Shown: positions 17,376-27,422, numbered from the stretch's first letter. The stretch: 64,000 bases of DNA from Rhodobacterales bacterium (GCA_026400355.1 JAPLPE010000023.1:25874-89873), one strand, 5' to 3'. Numbers and translations: made by a program. The notes: generated by a model from the sequence alone, not told the origin.

Positions 17376-18602
17376 TCATTCGCGGAAGGCGCGTATGACG
17401 GGGTTGCCATCAGCACCGTAAAGCATCAGCGCGCCGGTGTCGGCGATGTCGAAGCGGATCACGGCGGTGAGCGTCTGGAAGAAGGACTGTTCAAGGTTCA
17501 TCACCGCCTCGGGACAGGCCATCATCGTGGATGCGGCGGGCCCGAAGTTTAGTCCCTCACCGGTCAGCGTGTAGCCGCCGTTGAACTGGTTGCAGCCGCC
17601 ACGGCCCGAGACGCGGCCATCGGTGCCAAAGGTCATCGTGACCATCGCGTCGTCGATGATGCCGTTGCCGCCGACATCTTCGACCACCCATGTGCCGCCC
17701 TGGAGGAGCGAGGCCGGTTCGCCACCGCATCCGGTCAGAGGACCGTCGGTGGTATCGACGGCGACGGTTTCGGGGAAGGGCATGCCGGACATGGTGTCAC
17801 GGCAGATCGATTCAGACATCCGGACGGTCAGGCCGGCGCCGGGAAGTTCCCAGACGGCGGCCCCGTCACGCCAGACGGCGACGGTGCCGGTGCCGGTGAT
17901 GGCATCTTCGCCCATTCGGCTGAATTCGAAGGCGTCGCCCGTCACGCGAAAGGACCAGCCGGGCTCGTTGCCGCCGGCGCGGTACACGGGCGCAGGCGCT
18001 TCGGTTGCCACGCAGGCCGGGTATTCGGTGCCGCGCAGGCTGAACAGTGCGCCGTCACCCTTGGACCAGAAATAAGTGGTTTCATCCCACTCCTCGGCAA
18101 ATTTCGCGCCACTCGCCGAGACGACGGGTACAAGGCGGAGGGTTTCGCCGTTCACGGCCACGGTGGTTGCGGCGCCGTCGTAGGTGGCCGAAATCGCTTG
18201 ATCGCCACACTTGTACCATGCGGGGACAGGCATGGCCGACGCCTGTACCATGAGGATATCGGGCACGGTGACGGCATCGGATCCGCCCGAGATGGCGACG
18301 GGATCGGCGAGCCAAGAGGCCTGACCTTCGATGTTGATAGCGGCATGGAGCGTGGCGGATGGCCCGGAGGGCAAGGCAATAGAGAAGGGCAGAGGCACTT
18401 GCGCGCCTTCGGTCTTGAACCGGGACTCGCCCAGCAGGGCATCGCGGAGGCCGCGCGCCTCGACTACCACTTCGGCCCCGGGGGGGAGAGCGATGCGCTG
18501 GAGATAGCTGATCGTGCCGTCGACGGACCGGGTGGCGTCCTGGGCCTGAGCGGCGCCGGCAGTGGCGAGGAGGGCAGCGACGAGAGCAACGCGGTGGGAC
18601 AT
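17376..18602 (-). CDS. periplasmic four-domain protein: YbaY, MliC, COG3650-like and META (HslJ)
   Basis: A 408-residue exported protein with a signal peptide ending QAQ (residue 21). Four modules can be recognised. Residues ~26-120 (VDGTISYLQRIALPPGAEVV) resemble the YbaY beta-sandwich. Residues ~130-200 (YKCGDQAISATYDGAAT ... YPACVA) resemble the MliC membrane-bound lysozyme inhibitor with its Cys pair. Residues ~203-295 (GNEPGWSFRVTGDAFEFSRM) resemble the COG3650 family. Residues ~300-405 (GGTWVVEDVGGNGI, GRGGCNQFNGGYTL) are a META/HslJ domain. These families recur in envelope stress and lysozyme defence. The next gene upstream is a 5'-nucleotidase on the same strand, 115 bp away. Confidence 0.8.
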   Translation of the reverse strand: MSHRVALVAALLATAGAAQAQDATRSVDGTISYLQRIALPPGAEVVVEARGLRDALLGESRFKTEGAQVPLPFSIALPSGPSATLHAAINIEGQASWLADPVAISGGSDAVTVPDILMVQASAMPVPAWYKCGDQAISATYDGAATTVAVNGETLRLVPVVSASGAKFAEEWDETTYFWSKGDGALFSLRGTEYPACVATEAPAPVYRAGGNEPGWSFRVTGDAFEFSRMGEDAITGTGTVAVWRDGAAVWELPGAGLTVRMSESICRDTMSGMPFPETVAVDTTDGPLTGCGGEPASLLQGGTWVVEDVGGNGIIDDAMVTMTFGTDGRVSGRGGCNQFNGGYTLTGEGLNFGPAASTMMACPEAVMNLEQSFFQTLTAVIRFDIADTGALMLYGADGNPVIRAFRE

Positions 18603-18717
18603 GATCAGCTTTCTGTTTCAGGAACTCTTACGGCCAGAGTCATTCCGGGTCAGCCCAAAGTCAACCGGGCTGACCTCGAAGATTCGCTACACGTTCGAGG
18701 GAACTGACGCCTCTGCA

Positions 18718-20232
18718 TCAGTTGTCGCCGACCTTGGTGATGCGGCCTTCGATGGTTGCGTTCACGCCGCCCTGGGCGGCGATGTAGTCCATCACCACGG
18801 TTGCCATCAGGACACCATTTCCCTGATTGATCAAAACGTTACCACCGACTAGCGCACCAAAGCCGTCACCGCCGGCGAGCATGTAGTCGTTGGTCGCAAG
18901 CTTGTAGACAGCGTTCACGTCAAGATCGGCATCCCCCAACTTGACCGATGCGACTCGGGCTCCCGCCGGTGCGGTCGGGTCATAGATGACAGTCAGTCCC
19001 GAGACCTGCGGGAAACGGCCCGCGACATCCTCGACCTTGGAGAAGCCGTTTTCGAGCGCGTCGAGCACCTGCTGGCCGGTGACTTCGGTCAGGACGGCGA
19101 CGTTCCCGAAGGGCAATTCGGTCAGGATATCGCGGCGGGTGAGGACGGTGCCTGCGTCATAGGTCCGGTCCGCCCGGATACCGCCGCCGTTGGTGATGGC
19201 GATATCGGCCCCGGTCTGCGCCCGCAGCGCGTCGGCAATCAGGTTGCCCATTGTCGATTCCTCGCCCCGGACGACATTGCGGCGGCTGTCGAGCGGGCTG
19301 GTCGTAGCACCGAGTTCGACGTTCAGGTCTTCGTCCAGTTGCGCGTTGAACTTGTCGACCAGCGCCTGCGAGGCAGGGTCGGGTGTGACGGAGGCTGTGT
19401 CGATGAAGCGGAAGTTCGGGACCCAGTCGATTGTGCGTTTGCCTTCGTCATCGGCCCCGATTTCGACGGTCAGGTCGAGCGGAGCGAGGAAACGTCCGTC
19501 GATGGACGTTTCGACATAAGCCGTGCGGCCGTCATAGGAGGTGCCGTAGATGTGGTCATCGCCCGAGAGGATCACGTCGAAAGCGCCGCTCAGGATCAGT
19601 TCGCGGTCGTTTGTGGAGGGAGTCTGCACGACGCCGACGACGAGATCGGCCCCTTCTTCGCGGGCGGCCTGGGCGGCGGCGATGCCGGTTTCAACGGTGG
19701 GGAGGAAGACGAGGTCGCCGGGGCGGGAGACTTCGGGGGTTGTGTCCTGCGCTACGGGGATGAGGGCGATCTTGAGGCCCGCCATTTCCTTGATCATCGT
19801 GCCGCCAAGGCCCGGCACAGGCGAACCATCGGCATTGGTGATGTTGACGGCGGCCCAAGGATAGGCCGAAGTGGCAACCTTTTCGAGGAAGTTTTCTGGG
19901 CCGAAGTCGAATTCGTGGTTGCCCGGTACGGCCAGGTCGAAGGGCACGAGGTTCGTCAGGTCGATCGTGTTCTGCCCCTTGTCAAAGCCCGACAGGAGCG
20001 AGGGCGAGAGCATGTCGCCGTCCATCACATAAATCGTGTTAGCGTTTGCTGCGCGTTCGTTCAGGGCCACAGTGTTCAGCCGGGCAAAGCCGCCGCGTCC
20101 GTCTTCGGCGTCGAATTCGTACACGTCCCCGACACCAAGGAGCGTGATCTTGACGGTTTCGGCCTGGGCAATGGTTGCAAGCGAGGAGGCGGTCAGAAGG
20201 AGTGTGCCGAGGCGGGTCATGGAACGTGTCAT
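18718..20232 (-). CDS. periplasmic 5'-nucleotidase/metallophosphatase (UshA-like)
   Basis: A 504-residue exported enzyme with signal peptide (to about AQA, residue 23). The N-terminal metallophosphatase domain (~27-265) has the metal motif VPGNHEFDFG and VILSGDDHIYG; the C-terminal 5'-nucleotidase domain (~310-500) has TNGGGIRADRTYDAG and ILTELPFGNVAV for nucleotide binding. It is expected to release phosphate and nucleoside from external nucleotides. The first metal motif, normally ND-x-H, reads GVGDVYEF: the Asp is kept but the His is Tyr. GGAG lies 7 nt before the ATG at 20232; a second ATG four codons in is less well placed. The nucleoside salvage operon upstream in this window could use its products. 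Confidence 0.9.
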   Translation of the reverse strand: MTRSMTRLGTLLLTASSLATIAQAETVKITLLGVGDVYEFDAEDGRGGFARLNTVALNERAANANTIYVMDGDMLSPSLLSGFDKGQNTIDLTNLVPFDLAVPGNHEFDFGPENFLEKVATSAYPWAAVNITNADGSPVPGLGGTMIKEMAGLKIALIPVAQDTTPEVSRPGDLVFLPTVETGIAAAQAAREEGADLVVGVVQTPSTNDRELILSGAFDVILSGDDHIYGTSYDGRTAYVETSIDGRFLAPLDLTVEIGADDEGKRTIDWVPNFRFIDTASVTPDPASQALVDKFNAQLDEDLNVELGATTSPLDSRRNVVRGEESTMGNLIADALRAQTGADIAITNGGGIRADRTYDAGTVLTRRDILTELPFGNVAVLTEVTGQQVLDALENGFSKVEDVAGRFPQVSGLTVIYDPTAPAGARVASVKLGDADLDVNAVYKLATNDYMLAGGDGFGALVGGNVLINQGNGVLMATVVMDYIAAQGGVNATIEGRITKVGDN

Positions 20233-20366
20233 GTCAATTCTCCTGATTCAATCAAACCGGCGATGGTCAACCTGTGGGTGCAGGACGTCAAACTCGGTGA
20301 AAGGCGTCTATCATCGGGGCCGTGACAGGGGTATGACGCGGGCCGGAGATTTGGGCGGGGGCAGGC

Positions 20367-20699
20367 ATGCTGATCTACAAGATATTCCGGGGGCCGGAAT
20401 GGGCGGTTCTGGAGTCTGCGGGCGCGACGGCGGGGGCGCCAATTGATCTGGCGGATGGCTATGTGCATTTTTCGACCGCTGAACAGGCGGGCGAGACGGC
20501 GGCGAAGTATTTTGCTGGCGTCGAGGGGTTGGTTCTGGTTGCGGTCGAGACCGACACCTTGGGTGCAGACCTGAAGTGGGAGCCTTCGCGGGGCGGGGCG
20601 CTTTTCCCGCATCTTTACAGAGTCTTGCAGATGACCGATGTGGTCTGGACCGTGCCCCTGCCCCTCGTGGACGGGCAACACCGGTTTCCCGTGCTGTGA
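20367..20699 (+). CDS. DUF952 family protein
   Basis: A 110-residue cytoplasmic protein matching DUF952: the N-terminal [10 protein letters not shown] and the family core [20 protein letters not shown], followed by the [20 protein letters not shown] strand and [13 protein letters not shown]952 proteins resemble ADP-ribosyltransferase-like or RNA 2'-phosphotransferase-like folds in some analyses, but no activity is established. The stop codon overlaps the GTG start of pyrD, so the two are translationally coupled, a pairing I recall as recurrent in Rhodobacteraceae. Confidence 0.85.
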   Translation: MLIYKIFRGPEWAVLESAGATAGAPIDLADGYVHFSTAEQAGETAAKYFAGVEGLVLVAVETDTLGADLKWEPSRGGALFPHLYRVLQMTDVVWTVPLPLVDGQHRFPVL

Positions 20700-21751
20700 G
20701 GCGGGTTCTGGAGCAGGCAGGCCTTGCAGCGCTGCGGCAGGTGGACCCGGAAACGGCGCATGGGCTCGCCCTCAAGGCGCTGAACTTGGGGTTCGGGCCG
20801 CAGGGCGGGCCGGTGACCTCTTCCCGGCTGGCGGTGACGGTGGCTGGGCTCAAGTTGCCAAATCCGGTAGGGCTGGCGGCAGGGTTCGACAAGAACGCCG
20901 TGGCAATTGTTGCCGCTTCCCGGGCCGGGTTCGGGTTTCTCGAGGTTGGAGCGGCCACCCCTCGGCCGCAGGAGGGCAATCCCAAGCCGCGCCTGTTCCG
21001 CCTGACCGAGGATCAGGCGGCGATCAACAGGTTCGGGTTCAACAACGAGGGGATGGAGGTCATGGGGGAACGGCTGGCCGGGAGGCCTGCGGGTGTTGTC
21101 CTGGGGTTGAACCTTGGGGCGAACAAGGACAGCGCGGACCGGGCGGCGGATTTCGCCAGCGTGCTGCGGCATTGCGGGGCGCATCTGGACTTCGCGACGG
21201 TCAATGTTTCGTCGCCCAATACTGAAAAGTTGAGGGACTTGCAGGGCAAGGCGGCATTGGCCTCGCTTCTATCCGGGGTGATGGAGGCGAATGAGTCGCT
21301 GGCACGTCCGGTGGCAGTGTTCCTCAAGATTGCGCCGGATCTGGTGTTAGATGAACTGGCGGATATCGCCGAGGTGGCGACGGCGGCGGGGCTGGCAGGG
21401 ATCATAGCCACAAATACGACTTTGGACCGTCAAGGTTTGAAAAGTGTAACCAAGAGCGAGAAAGGTGGGCTTTCTGGGCAGCCATTGTTTGAAAAGTCTA
21501 CACGAGTTCTGGCTCAAATGGCGGGCATGACACGATTGCCACTGATCGGTGTGGGCGGGATCGGGTCGGCTCAGCAAGCCTATGCCAAGATCCGGGCGGG
21601 TGCATCGGCATTTCAGCTTTATACCGCGCTGGTTTATGGCGGGTTGTCTTTGGTGGGCGATCTTGCGCGGGGTCTTGATGCACTTCTGGCGCGGGACGGG
21701 TTTGCGAACGTGCGGGATGCCGTGGGGACGGGTCGGGGCGACTGGCTTTAG
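20696..21751 (+). CDS. pyrD: dihydroorotate dehydrogenase (quinone), class 2
   Basis: PyrD oxidises dihydroorotate to orotate and passes electrons to the quinone pool, a membrane-associated step of pyrimidine synthesis. Its 351 residues show the class 2 features: an N-terminal amphipathic extension before [14 protein letters not shown] (FMN phosphate region), [29 protein letters not shown], and the catalytic Ser-containing [15 protein letters not shown]. The frame is open from 20576, but the start is taken as the GTG at 20696 that overlaps the DUF952 stop (GTGA). Its end overlaps the convergent MATE gene by four bases. Confidence 0.95.
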   Translation: MRRVLEQAGLAALRQVDPETAHGLALKALNLGFGPQGGPVTSSRLAVTVAGLKLPNPVGLAAGFDKNAVAIVAASRAGFGFLEVGAATPRPQEGNPKPRLFRLTEDQAAINRFGFNNEGMEVMGERLAGRPAGVVLGLNLGANKDSADRAADFASVLRHCGAHLDFATVNVSSPNTEKLRDLQGKAALASLLSGVMEANESLARPVAVFLKIAPDLVLDELADIAEVATAAGLAGIIATNTTLDRQGLKSVTKSEKGGLSGQPLFEKSTRVLAQMAGMTRLPLIGVGGIGSAQQAYAKIRAGASAFQLYTALVYGGLSLVGDLARGLDALLARDGFANVRDAVGTGRGDWL

Positions 21752-23064
21752 CCAGCGGTTCGTTCCAGTGAGGGGTAACGCAAACCAAGTGTGATGCCGC
21801 GCACGACAAAGCTGATCAGCATGGCCATCCAAAGGCCATGGTTGCCGAAGAGGGACATGAGCGGAAGGGCGATCAGGAAATAGATCCCGGCGGAAACGGC
21901 CATCATGTTGCGCATATCGCGCGTGCGGGTCGCGCCGATGAAGATGCCGTCCAGCATCCAGGCGGCGATGCCCAGAAGCGGGGCCAGCACCATCCAGGGC
22001 AGGTAGCTGCGGGCCGCATCCTGCACGTTGGGTGCGGTGGTCATCGTGTCAATGATGGCCCCGCCGAAGGCGAGGAAAGCTAGTGCCAGCAGGGCGGAAA
22101 CGCCGACGCCCCAGAGGCTTGACAGGATTGCGGCGCGGCGAAGCGCGGGGCGGGCGCGAGCGCCGACGGCCTGACCGACGAGCGCCTCGGCCGCAAAGGC
22201 AAAGCCGTCGAGCGCGTAGGCGGTGATGTTGAGGAACTGTAGCAGGATCTGGTTTGCGGCGAGTTGCACGTCGCCAAGGCCCGCGCCCCAGAACAGGAAG
22301 CTGACAAAGATCGCTTCGAGCAGGACGGAGCGGATCAAGATGTCGCCATTGACGGTCGCCATGTTGCCCAGGCGGGCGCGGTCGAACACACGGGCCGTGT
22401 CGCGCCAAGCGGTGCCGCGAAAGGCGGCGCGGCAGAGATAGAGGCCAAGGGCAAAACCCGCCCATTCGGCAAGAAAGGTTGCGAAGGCCACGCCGGGGAT
22501 GCCCCAGCCCAGGCCAAGGACGAAGGTGACCGAAAGGATGACGTTCAGCCCGTTCGTCCAGAGCTGGATCATCAGGACAGACCGCGTGCGTTCCTGCGCG
22601 ATCAGCCAGCCGTTGATCCCAAAGGTCGCGATGGCGGCGGGCGCCGACCAGATGCGGATGGAAAGGTAATCGCGGGCGAGGGATTCGACCTCGGGACTTG
22701 CCGGGGAGACGTAGAAACCGGCATGGAACAGGGGAATCTGAAGCGCGATGAGGGCGAGTCCTGCCGTGCCACCGATCAGGAGAGCGCGGGAGAGGAGCGC
22801 TGCGACCTCGGCCTTGTGGCCCGCTCCGTAGGCCTGTGAGGCAAGGCCAGTGGTGCCCATGCGCAGAAAGCCGAAGACCCAGTAGAAGGCTGTCAGAATG
22901 ATTGCGCCTATCCCCACGGCACCGATGGCTGCCGCATCGCCCATCTGGCCGATCACACCCGTGTCGACGGCACCGAGCAGGGGGATGGTGGCGTTTGAAA
23001 GGACGATGGGCAGGGCAATCCTGAGGACGCGGGAATGTGTCAGGGTGCGGGAGTCAGCCGTCAT
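21748..23064 (-). CDS. MATE family efflux transporter
   Basis: A 438-residue inner membrane protein with about 12 hydrophobic helices, beginning [20 protein letters not shown]. The helix-1 block [20 protein letters not shown] and the second-half [20 protein letters not shown] are conserved MATE/DinF features. It should extrude organic cations or other toxic compounds using a Na+ or H+ gradient. The frame stays open to 23232, but that part overlaps the thioesterase gene; the ATG at 23064 is chosen, giving an 11-bp overlap with that gene's end, so the two are probably co-translated. It converges with pyrD. Confidence 0.9.
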   Translation of the reverse strand: MTADSRTLTHSRVLRIALPIVLSNATIPLLGAVDTGVIGQMGDAAAIGAVGIGAIILTAFYWVFGFLRMGTTGLASQAYGAGHKAEVAALLSRALLIGGTAGLALIALQIPLFHAGFYVSPASPEVESLARDYLSIRIWSAPAAIATFGINGWLIAQERTRSVLMIQLWTNGLNVILSVTFVLGLGWGIPGVAFATFLAEWAGFALGLYLCRAAFRGTAWRDTARVFDRARLGNMATVNGDILIRSVLLEAIFVSFLFWGAGLGDVQLAANQILLQFLNITAYALDGFAFAAEALVGQAVGARARPALRRAAILSSLWGVGVSALLALAFLAFGGAIIDTMTTAPNVQDAARSYLPWMVLAPLLGIAAWMLDGIFIGATRTRDMRNMMAVSAGIYFLIALPLMSLFGNHGLWMAMLISFVVRGITLGLRYPSLERTAG

Positions 23065-23557
23065 CGGAAGGCGTGACCTCGGGCATGAGGAAATGGCCCG
23101 TGGCCTGTGCGAACAGCCGTGCGCGGTTGTCTTGCCATGCTTCGACATGGACCGAGGCATAGCGGCGGCCCGACCGGTTGATGCGGGCACGGGCATAGGC
23201 ATCACGGGGCAGGCCTGACCGGAGATAGTCAACGGTGAAGTCGATGGTCTTGGGCAGGTGAAGAGGGGCGGGCACGTCGGTGCCGCCGGTCTTTTCCATG
23301 CCTTCCCAAAGGACGGCCCAACTGAGTTCGATGATGGCTGTCACCTCAAGGAAGGCCGCCGTGACGCCACCGTGGAGGGCGGGGATCATCGGGTTGCCGA
23401 TCAGCTTGTCGTCATAGGGCAGGACGGCGGTGAGTTCGTCGCCGCGCCGGTCAAAGCGGATGCCAAGGAAACCGATATACGGGACGCCGCCGACAAGACG
23501 CTGGAGCGCGCCGTCGCGGCGTTGCTTGATGATCTGGACGGGTTCTGGGCGGGGCAT
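23054..23557 (-). CDS. PaaI-type hotdog thioesterase
   Basis: A 167-residue hotdog-fold protein. The block ALHGGVTAAFLEVTAIIEL (~60-78) corresponds to the PaaI signature 'hGG.i.al.D', and HLPKTIDFTVDYLRSG (~101-116) to the second family strand; here the usual catalytic Asp position is occupied by Glu (LEVTA). It likely hydrolyses an acyl- or aryl-CoA. It precedes the MATE gene with 11 bp overlap and follows another PaaI-type gene after 72 bp, forming a thioesterase-thioesterase-MATE unit. Substrate unknown. Confidence 0.85.
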   Translation of the reverse strand: MPRPEPVQIIKQRRDGALQRLVGGVPYIGFLGIRFDRRGDELTAVLPYDDKLIGNPMIPALHGGVTAAFLEVTAIIELSWAVLWEGMEKTGGTDVPAPLHLPKTIDFTVDYLRSGLPRDAYARARINRSGRRYASVHVEAWQDNRARLFAQATGHFLMPEVTPSDDG

Positions 23558-23629
23558 TGTGTCAGCGCTTCAAGACGAATGAGGATCGGGGCCTTGCCCC
23601 GACTGAACGCCAGCCGGATTCAGGATTGA

Positions 23630-24076
23630 TCATGTTCCCATCTCCACCGTGAAGGCGCCGGTTGCGGTTGCAACGGGCCGTTCCGTGTCCTCATCAAGCG
23701 CTACGGCCCTGACGAAGGCCACCGAGCGGGTCACGTGATAACATTTGGCCCGTGCCGTGATGGCCTGCCCCGGCGTTGCTGGGCGCATGTAGTCGATCCG
23801 CAGGTCAAGCGTTGCTGTCGCAATGGGGGCGGCGGAATGGGCCATGACCGACGCTCCGCCGCAGGTGTCCATGAGCGCCGAGACCGCCCCGCCGTGCAGC
23901 ACCCCCGTCTCGGGGTCGCCCACGAAGCGGGGATCATAGGGCATCGTGATCTCGGCCGCGCCGTCGCCGATGGAGCCGAGTTGCATCCCCAGCGCCCGTG
24001 CATGGGGGATCGCTTCGATGAAGGCGCGAGCGATGCGTTCGCGGCGGGCTTTGAGGTCTTCGGGGGTGTCGGTCAT
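23630..24076 (-). CDS. PaaI-type hotdog thioesterase
   Basis: A 148-residue hotdog-fold protein with the full PaaI signature [20 protein letters not shown], including the catalytic Asp, and the second strand [16 protein letters not shown]. The N-terminal ~40 residues form a helix-rich lead-in. The frame is open to 24151, but [19 protein letters not shown] at 24076 is the natural start. First gene of a three-gene minus-strand unit with a second thioesterase and the MATE transporter. Being next to the acyl-CoA catabolic region, an acyl-CoA substrate is likely, though this is inference. Confidence 0.88.
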   Translation of the reverse strand: MTDTPEDLKARRERIARAFIEAIPHARALGMQLGSIGDGAAEITMPYDPRFVGDPETGVLHGGAVSALMDTCGGASVMAHSAAPIATATLDLRIDYMRPATPGQAITARAKCYHVTRSVAFVRAVALDEDTERPVATATGAFTVEMGT

Positions 24077-24205
24077 GGGAAGTATCCTTTCGGCCCGCCC
24101 ACCTTGGCAGCACTTGCCGCGGCCGCAAGAGGCGATGCAGATCTGCGCCAATCCGGTTGCCGCAACGGAAGGGACCGTCTAGAAATATGCCAAGGGAGAA
24201 TGCCG

Positions 24206-24574
24206 ATGTCTGAAGTCCGCCTGTCCTTCAAGGAAATGTGCGCACGTTTTGACGTAACGCCCCGGACGTTGCGGTATTACGAATACATTGAACTCCTCTC
24301 GCCCGAGAAGGAAGGGCGCGCCCGGTTCTATGGTCCGCGCGAACTGGCGCGGATGACGCTGATCCTGCGGGGACGGCGGTTTGGCTTCTCTCTCGAAGAT
24401 ATCCGGCAGTGGCTTCTTATCTACGAGAAGGAAGGCACGGATCAGCAGATGCGGACCTGGATCGAGATGGCGGACCGCCAGATGCTCGAACTGGCTGAAC
24501 AGCGACGGCATCTGGATGAGACGATGGCCGAGCTCAAACGCCTGCGTGATGAAACAGCCACAACGATTGGCTGA
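24206..24574 (+). CDS. MerR family transcriptional regulator (first of two)
   Basis: A 122-residue DNA-binding protein. An N-terminal MerR winged helix-turn-helix runs [20 protein letters not shown] (residues ~6-25) and on through RRFGFSLEDIRQWL (~57-70); a coiled-coil dimerisation helix fills ~80-120. There is no Cys-rich effector domain, so it does not look like a metal sensor. It is about half identical by eye to the next MerR gene (24856-25260). GGGAG lies upstream of the ATG at 24206; an in-frame ATG two codons earlier is possible. MerR regulators of this short type (LiuR/AcuR-like neighbours) often control acyl-CoA catabolism. Confidence 0.88.
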   Translation: MSEVRLSFKEMCARFDVTPRTLRYYEYIELLSPEKEGRARFYGPRELARMTLILRGRRFGFSLEDIRQWLLIYEKEGTDQQMRTWIEMADRQMLELAEQRRHLDETMAELKRLRDETATTIG

Positions 24575-24767
24575 TGTTCGGGCAGATTTCCTGCAACCTT
24601 GACAGGTCTCGACCCCGGGTCAGCTGCTCGCAGCAATCCACGGTTATTCAAGGGGAAAACGTCGTTTCTTGTTCCCCTCGCGTTGCCACCTGGGCACGAC
24701 AGGTTGTTTCAACTGACCCTGCGTCATCTTTGCTGACCTTTCGTCAGGCGGATGATGACGCGGCGTT

Positions 24768-24783
24768 ACATTTACGTAAACGT
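24768..24783. promoter_or_regulatory. TTTACGTAAA dyad upstream of second MerR gene
   Basis: The core TTTACGTAAA (24771-24780) is a perfect palindrome, and the enclosing 16-mer ACATTTACGTAAACGT is symmetric at 14 of 16 positions. It lies 73 bp before the MerR ATG at 24856. The word resembles the TTTAC/GTAAA sites of LiuR-like MerR regulators of acyl-CoA degradation. A similar dyad lies at 27423-27441 before the GST gene. Binding is inferred, not shown. Confidence 0.55.
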
Positions 24784-24855
24784 CACCTTTCCTTGTATGG
24801 GTATGCCAAGCCATCAAATGCGGATCACAGAGAACGCATGAAAGGGCGAAAGGAC

Positions 24856-25260
24856 ATGACCAACTCCACCAAGATGACCATCCGCGAGATGTGTGAATCA
24901 TTCGATGTCACTCCGCGCACGCTGCGCTTTTACGAGGCCAAGGAACTCTTGTTCCCGATCCGTCAGGGCACACGCCGCCTGTTCACCAAACAGTGCCGCG
25001 CCCGCCTGAAGCTGATCCTGCGGGGCAAGCGTTTCGGGTTCAGCCTTGAAGAGATCCGCCAGTTGCTCGACCTCTATGACATGGGTGACCAGCAGGCCAC
25101 GCAACTGGCCCGGACGCATGAACTGGCCCAGAAGCATCTGGCCGGGATGGAGGCGCAGCGCGCAGAACTTGACGAGGCGATTGCCGAACTGAAGGCCGAG
25201 ATGATCTGGGGCGAGGAACAGTTACACCGTCTAACGATGCGGACCCCTGCGGCGGCCTGA
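24856..25260 (+). CDS. MerR family transcriptional regulator (second of two)
   Basis: A 134-residue regulator whose N-terminal winged helix-turn-helix reads [20 protein letters not shown] (~7-26) then [19 protein letters not shown] (~57-75), followed by a long coiled coil (~80-125). It is a clear paralogue of the preceding MerR protein, with conserved TPRTLR(Y/F)YE and RGxRFGFSLE blocks. An in-frame ATG at 24838 is less well placed than 24856. It lies 47 bp before the acyl-CoA dehydrogenase, same strand, and probably controls it from the dyad at 24768-24783, which also lies in its own promoter region. Confidence 0.88.
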   Translation: MTNSTKMTIREMCESFDVTPRTLRFYEAKELLFPIRQGTRRLFTKQCRARLKLILRGKRFGFSLEEIRQLLDLYDMGDQQATQLARTHELAQKHLAGMEAQRAELDEAIAELKAEMIWGEEQLHRLTMRTPAAA

Positions 25261-25307
25261 CGGCCGCCACCCCCGACGACGCCAAACCGATAGAGAGGGA
25301 ATCAAGG

Positions 25308-27086
25308 ATGCCCAGCTACACCGCCCCCCTGCGCGACATGCAATTCGTGCTGCATGACCTGTTGAAGGTCAGCGAACAAGACATACCGGGCTTTGCTGAT
25401 CTGGACCGCGACTTTACAGCCGCCGTGCTGGAAGAGTCAGGCAAGGTGGCATCCGAAATCCTCCAGCCGCTGAATGCGGTGGGCGATACCGAGGGCTGCG
25501 TGCTCGAAAATGGAGTGGTACGCACGCCCACCGGTTTCAAGGCGGCCTTCGACGCGATCCGCGACGGAGGCTGGACATCAATCGACTGTTCGCCGGAATT
25601 CGGCGGGCAGGGACTTCCTTACGTGTTGCACACGGCGGCGCAGGAGCCGTTCGTTTCGGCGAACATGGCGTTCAACATGTATCAGGGCCTGACGCACGGC
25701 GCCTATTCCGCGATCCTGTTCCACGGGAGCGAGGCGCAGAAGGCGACCTATCTGCCCAAGCTAACGACCTGTGAATGGACGGGCACCATGAACCTGACTG
25801 AGCCGCATTGCGGCACGGATCTGGGCCTCATGCGCACGCGGGCCGAACTGCATGCGGATGGCACATACAGGATCACGGGGCAGAAGATCTTCATCTCGGC
25901 TGGCGATCACGACATGGCCGAAAACATCATCCACCTTGTGCTTGCCAAGATCCCGGGCGGGCCTGAGGGGATCAAGGGCGTGTCGCTTTTCATCGTACCG
26001 AAGTTCCTGGTGAATGCGGATGGGTCGCTGGGTGCCCGCAATCCGGTGATGGTTGGCAAGGTCGAGGAGAAGATGGGTATCCACGGCAATTCGACCTGCG
26101 TCATGAACTATGACGGGGCCGAGGGTTATCTGATCGGCGAGGCGCACAAGGGGATGCGCGCCATGTTCACCATGATGAACGAGGCGCGGCTGGGCGTGGG
26201 CCTTCAGGGCTATGCTCAGGCCGAGGCAGCCTATCAGAACGCGGTCGCCTATGCCAAGGACCGGCTGCAGGGCCGCGATATCACCGGGGCCAAGGCGCCG
26301 GAAAAGGCGGCCGATCCGATCATTGTCCATCCCGACATCCGCCGGAATCTGATGGACCAGAAGTCGTTCGTCGAAGGGGCGCGGGCACTGACCTATTGGG
26401 GCGCAACGCTGATCGACCGGGCGCACAAGAACGGCGACAAGGATGCGGACGGGCTGATCTCTCTGCTGACCCCAATCATCAAGGGGTTCCAGACGGACAA
26501 GGGATTCGAATATTCCGTGGCCGCGCAACAGGTCTATGGCGGACACGGGTATATCGAGGAATGGGGCATGTCCCAGTTCGCACGGGATGCCCGGATCGCC
26601 ATGATCTATGAAGGCGCGAACGGGATTCAGGCGCTTGATCTGGTCGGACGCAAACTGGCGCTGGATGGCGGGCGGCACATCATGGGTTTCTTTGACCTTG
26701 TGAAGAGCTTCATAAAGGAGAACGAAGGAGAGGCCTCGCTTAAGGCCGGTTTCCTTGATCCGCTCAAGGCGGCGTCCAAGGATCTGCAGGACGCGGTCAT
26801 GTACTTCATGGCCAACGGAGCCAAGGATCCCAACAACGCGCTGGCCGGGTCTTATGACTTCATGCACATGATGGGGCATGTCTGTCTGGGGCTGATGTGG
26901 GCTAAGATGGCCAAGGCCGCGGGCGAGGCACTGGCTGCGGGGGCCGCGGACAAGGCGTTCTACGAGACGAAGATCGCGACGGGACTCTATTACATGGCGC
27001 GGCAGTTGCCCGCGACGGCGATGCATCTGGCGCGGATCCAGACAGGGGCAGAGTTTGTGATGGTGCTGGACGCGGCCAATTTCTGA
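25308..27086 (+). CDS. acyl-CoA dehydrogenase, long FadE/DmdC-like type
   Basis: A 592-residue FAD enzyme that introduces a trans-2 double bond into an acyl-CoA. Features in order: N-terminal helical domain with an extra lead ([19 protein letters not shown]), beta domain with [16 protein letters not shown] and [11 protein letters not shown]-terminal helical domain with the catalytic base Glu435 in [20 protein letters not shown], then a ~130-residue C-terminal extension typical of the 590-600 residue class. That class includes DmdC, which acts on 3-methylmercaptopropionyl-CoA from DMSP, as well as ordinary fatty acyl-CoA dehydrogenases. Thiolase and hydratase/dehydrogenase genes nearby favour fatty acid oxidation; DMSP-derived substrate remains possible. 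Confidence 0.92.
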   Translation: MPSYTAPLRDMQFVLHDLLKVSEQDIPGFADLDRDFTAAVLEESGKVASEILQPLNAVGDTEGCVLENGVVRTPTGFKAAFDAIRDGGWTSIDCSPEFGGQGLPYVLHTAAQEPFVSANMAFNMYQGLTHGAYSAILFHGSEAQKATYLPKLTTCEWTGTMNLTEPHCGTDLGLMRTRAELHADGTYRITGQKIFISAGDHDMAENIIHLVLAKIPGGPEGIKGVSLFIVPKFLVNADGSLGARNPVMVGKVEEKMGIHGNSTCVMNYDGAEGYLIGEAHKGMRAMFTMMNEARLGVGLQGYAQAEAAYQNAVAYAKDRLQGRDITGAKAPEKAADPIIVHPDIRRNLMDQKSFVEGARALTYWGATLIDRAHKNGDKDADGLISLLTPIIKGFQTDKGFEYSVAAQQVYGGHGYIEEWGMSQFARDARIAMIYEGANGIQALDLVGRKLALDGGRHIMGFFDLVKSFIKENEGEASLKAGFLDPLKAASKDLQDAVMYFMANGAKDPNNALAGSYDFMHMMGHVCLGLMWAKMAKAAGEALAAGAADKAFYETKIATGLYYMARQLPATAMHLARIQTGAEFVMVLDAANF

Positions 27087-27152
27087 CGGTGGCGGTGCGT
27101 GAAAGAACGCACCCTACGGGTGGTTTGCACGTTCAATGCGGGGGGGTGAGGA

Positions 27153-27365
27153 ATGCCAAAGCGGCTGCGCCTGACACGGCGGTTTCCGATTGCGATGTCC
27201 GAAGACGGGTATCGCCGCCTGCGCCGCTTTGCGACCGAGGCGGGGCTCGACGAAGGCGAGGCGCTGTCCTTCCTGTTCGAGAACTTCGATTCCGTCACAC
27301 ATGAGGAAAACCTGGGCCACCGGTTGCGGCTGTTCAATGCGGAACTCGAAGAGCGGAAGAAGTGA
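27153..27365 (+). CDS. small conserved hypothetical protein
   Basis: A 70-residue basic, helical protein starting MPKRLRLTRRFPIAMSEDGY, with RRLRRFATEAGLDEGEALSFL and a C-terminal acidic/basic helix ending ELEERKK. The pattern of an N-terminal basic strand followed by two amphipathic helices recalls ribbon-helix-helix proteins, but I do not recognise the family. It lies 67 bp after the acyl-CoA dehydrogenase on the same strand and 200 bp before the GST gene, separated from the latter by the second TTAC/GTAA dyad. Codon usage matches its neighbours, so I take it as real. Confidence 0.6.
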   Translation: MPKRLRLTRRFPIAMSEDGYRRLRRFATEAGLDEGEALSFLFENFDSVTHEENLGHRLRLFNAELEERKK

Positions 27366-27422
27366 AGGGCGTTACAGGATGCGCGCCATTAGCCACCCTG
27401 CCGCTTTCGCCAAGAACCCGCT

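Noticed and set aside
24651..24678. AGGGGAA and TTCCCCT inverted repeat after the first MerR gene as a terminator.
   Set aside because: Short 7-bp arms, 14-nt loop and no T-run; not strong enough to list.
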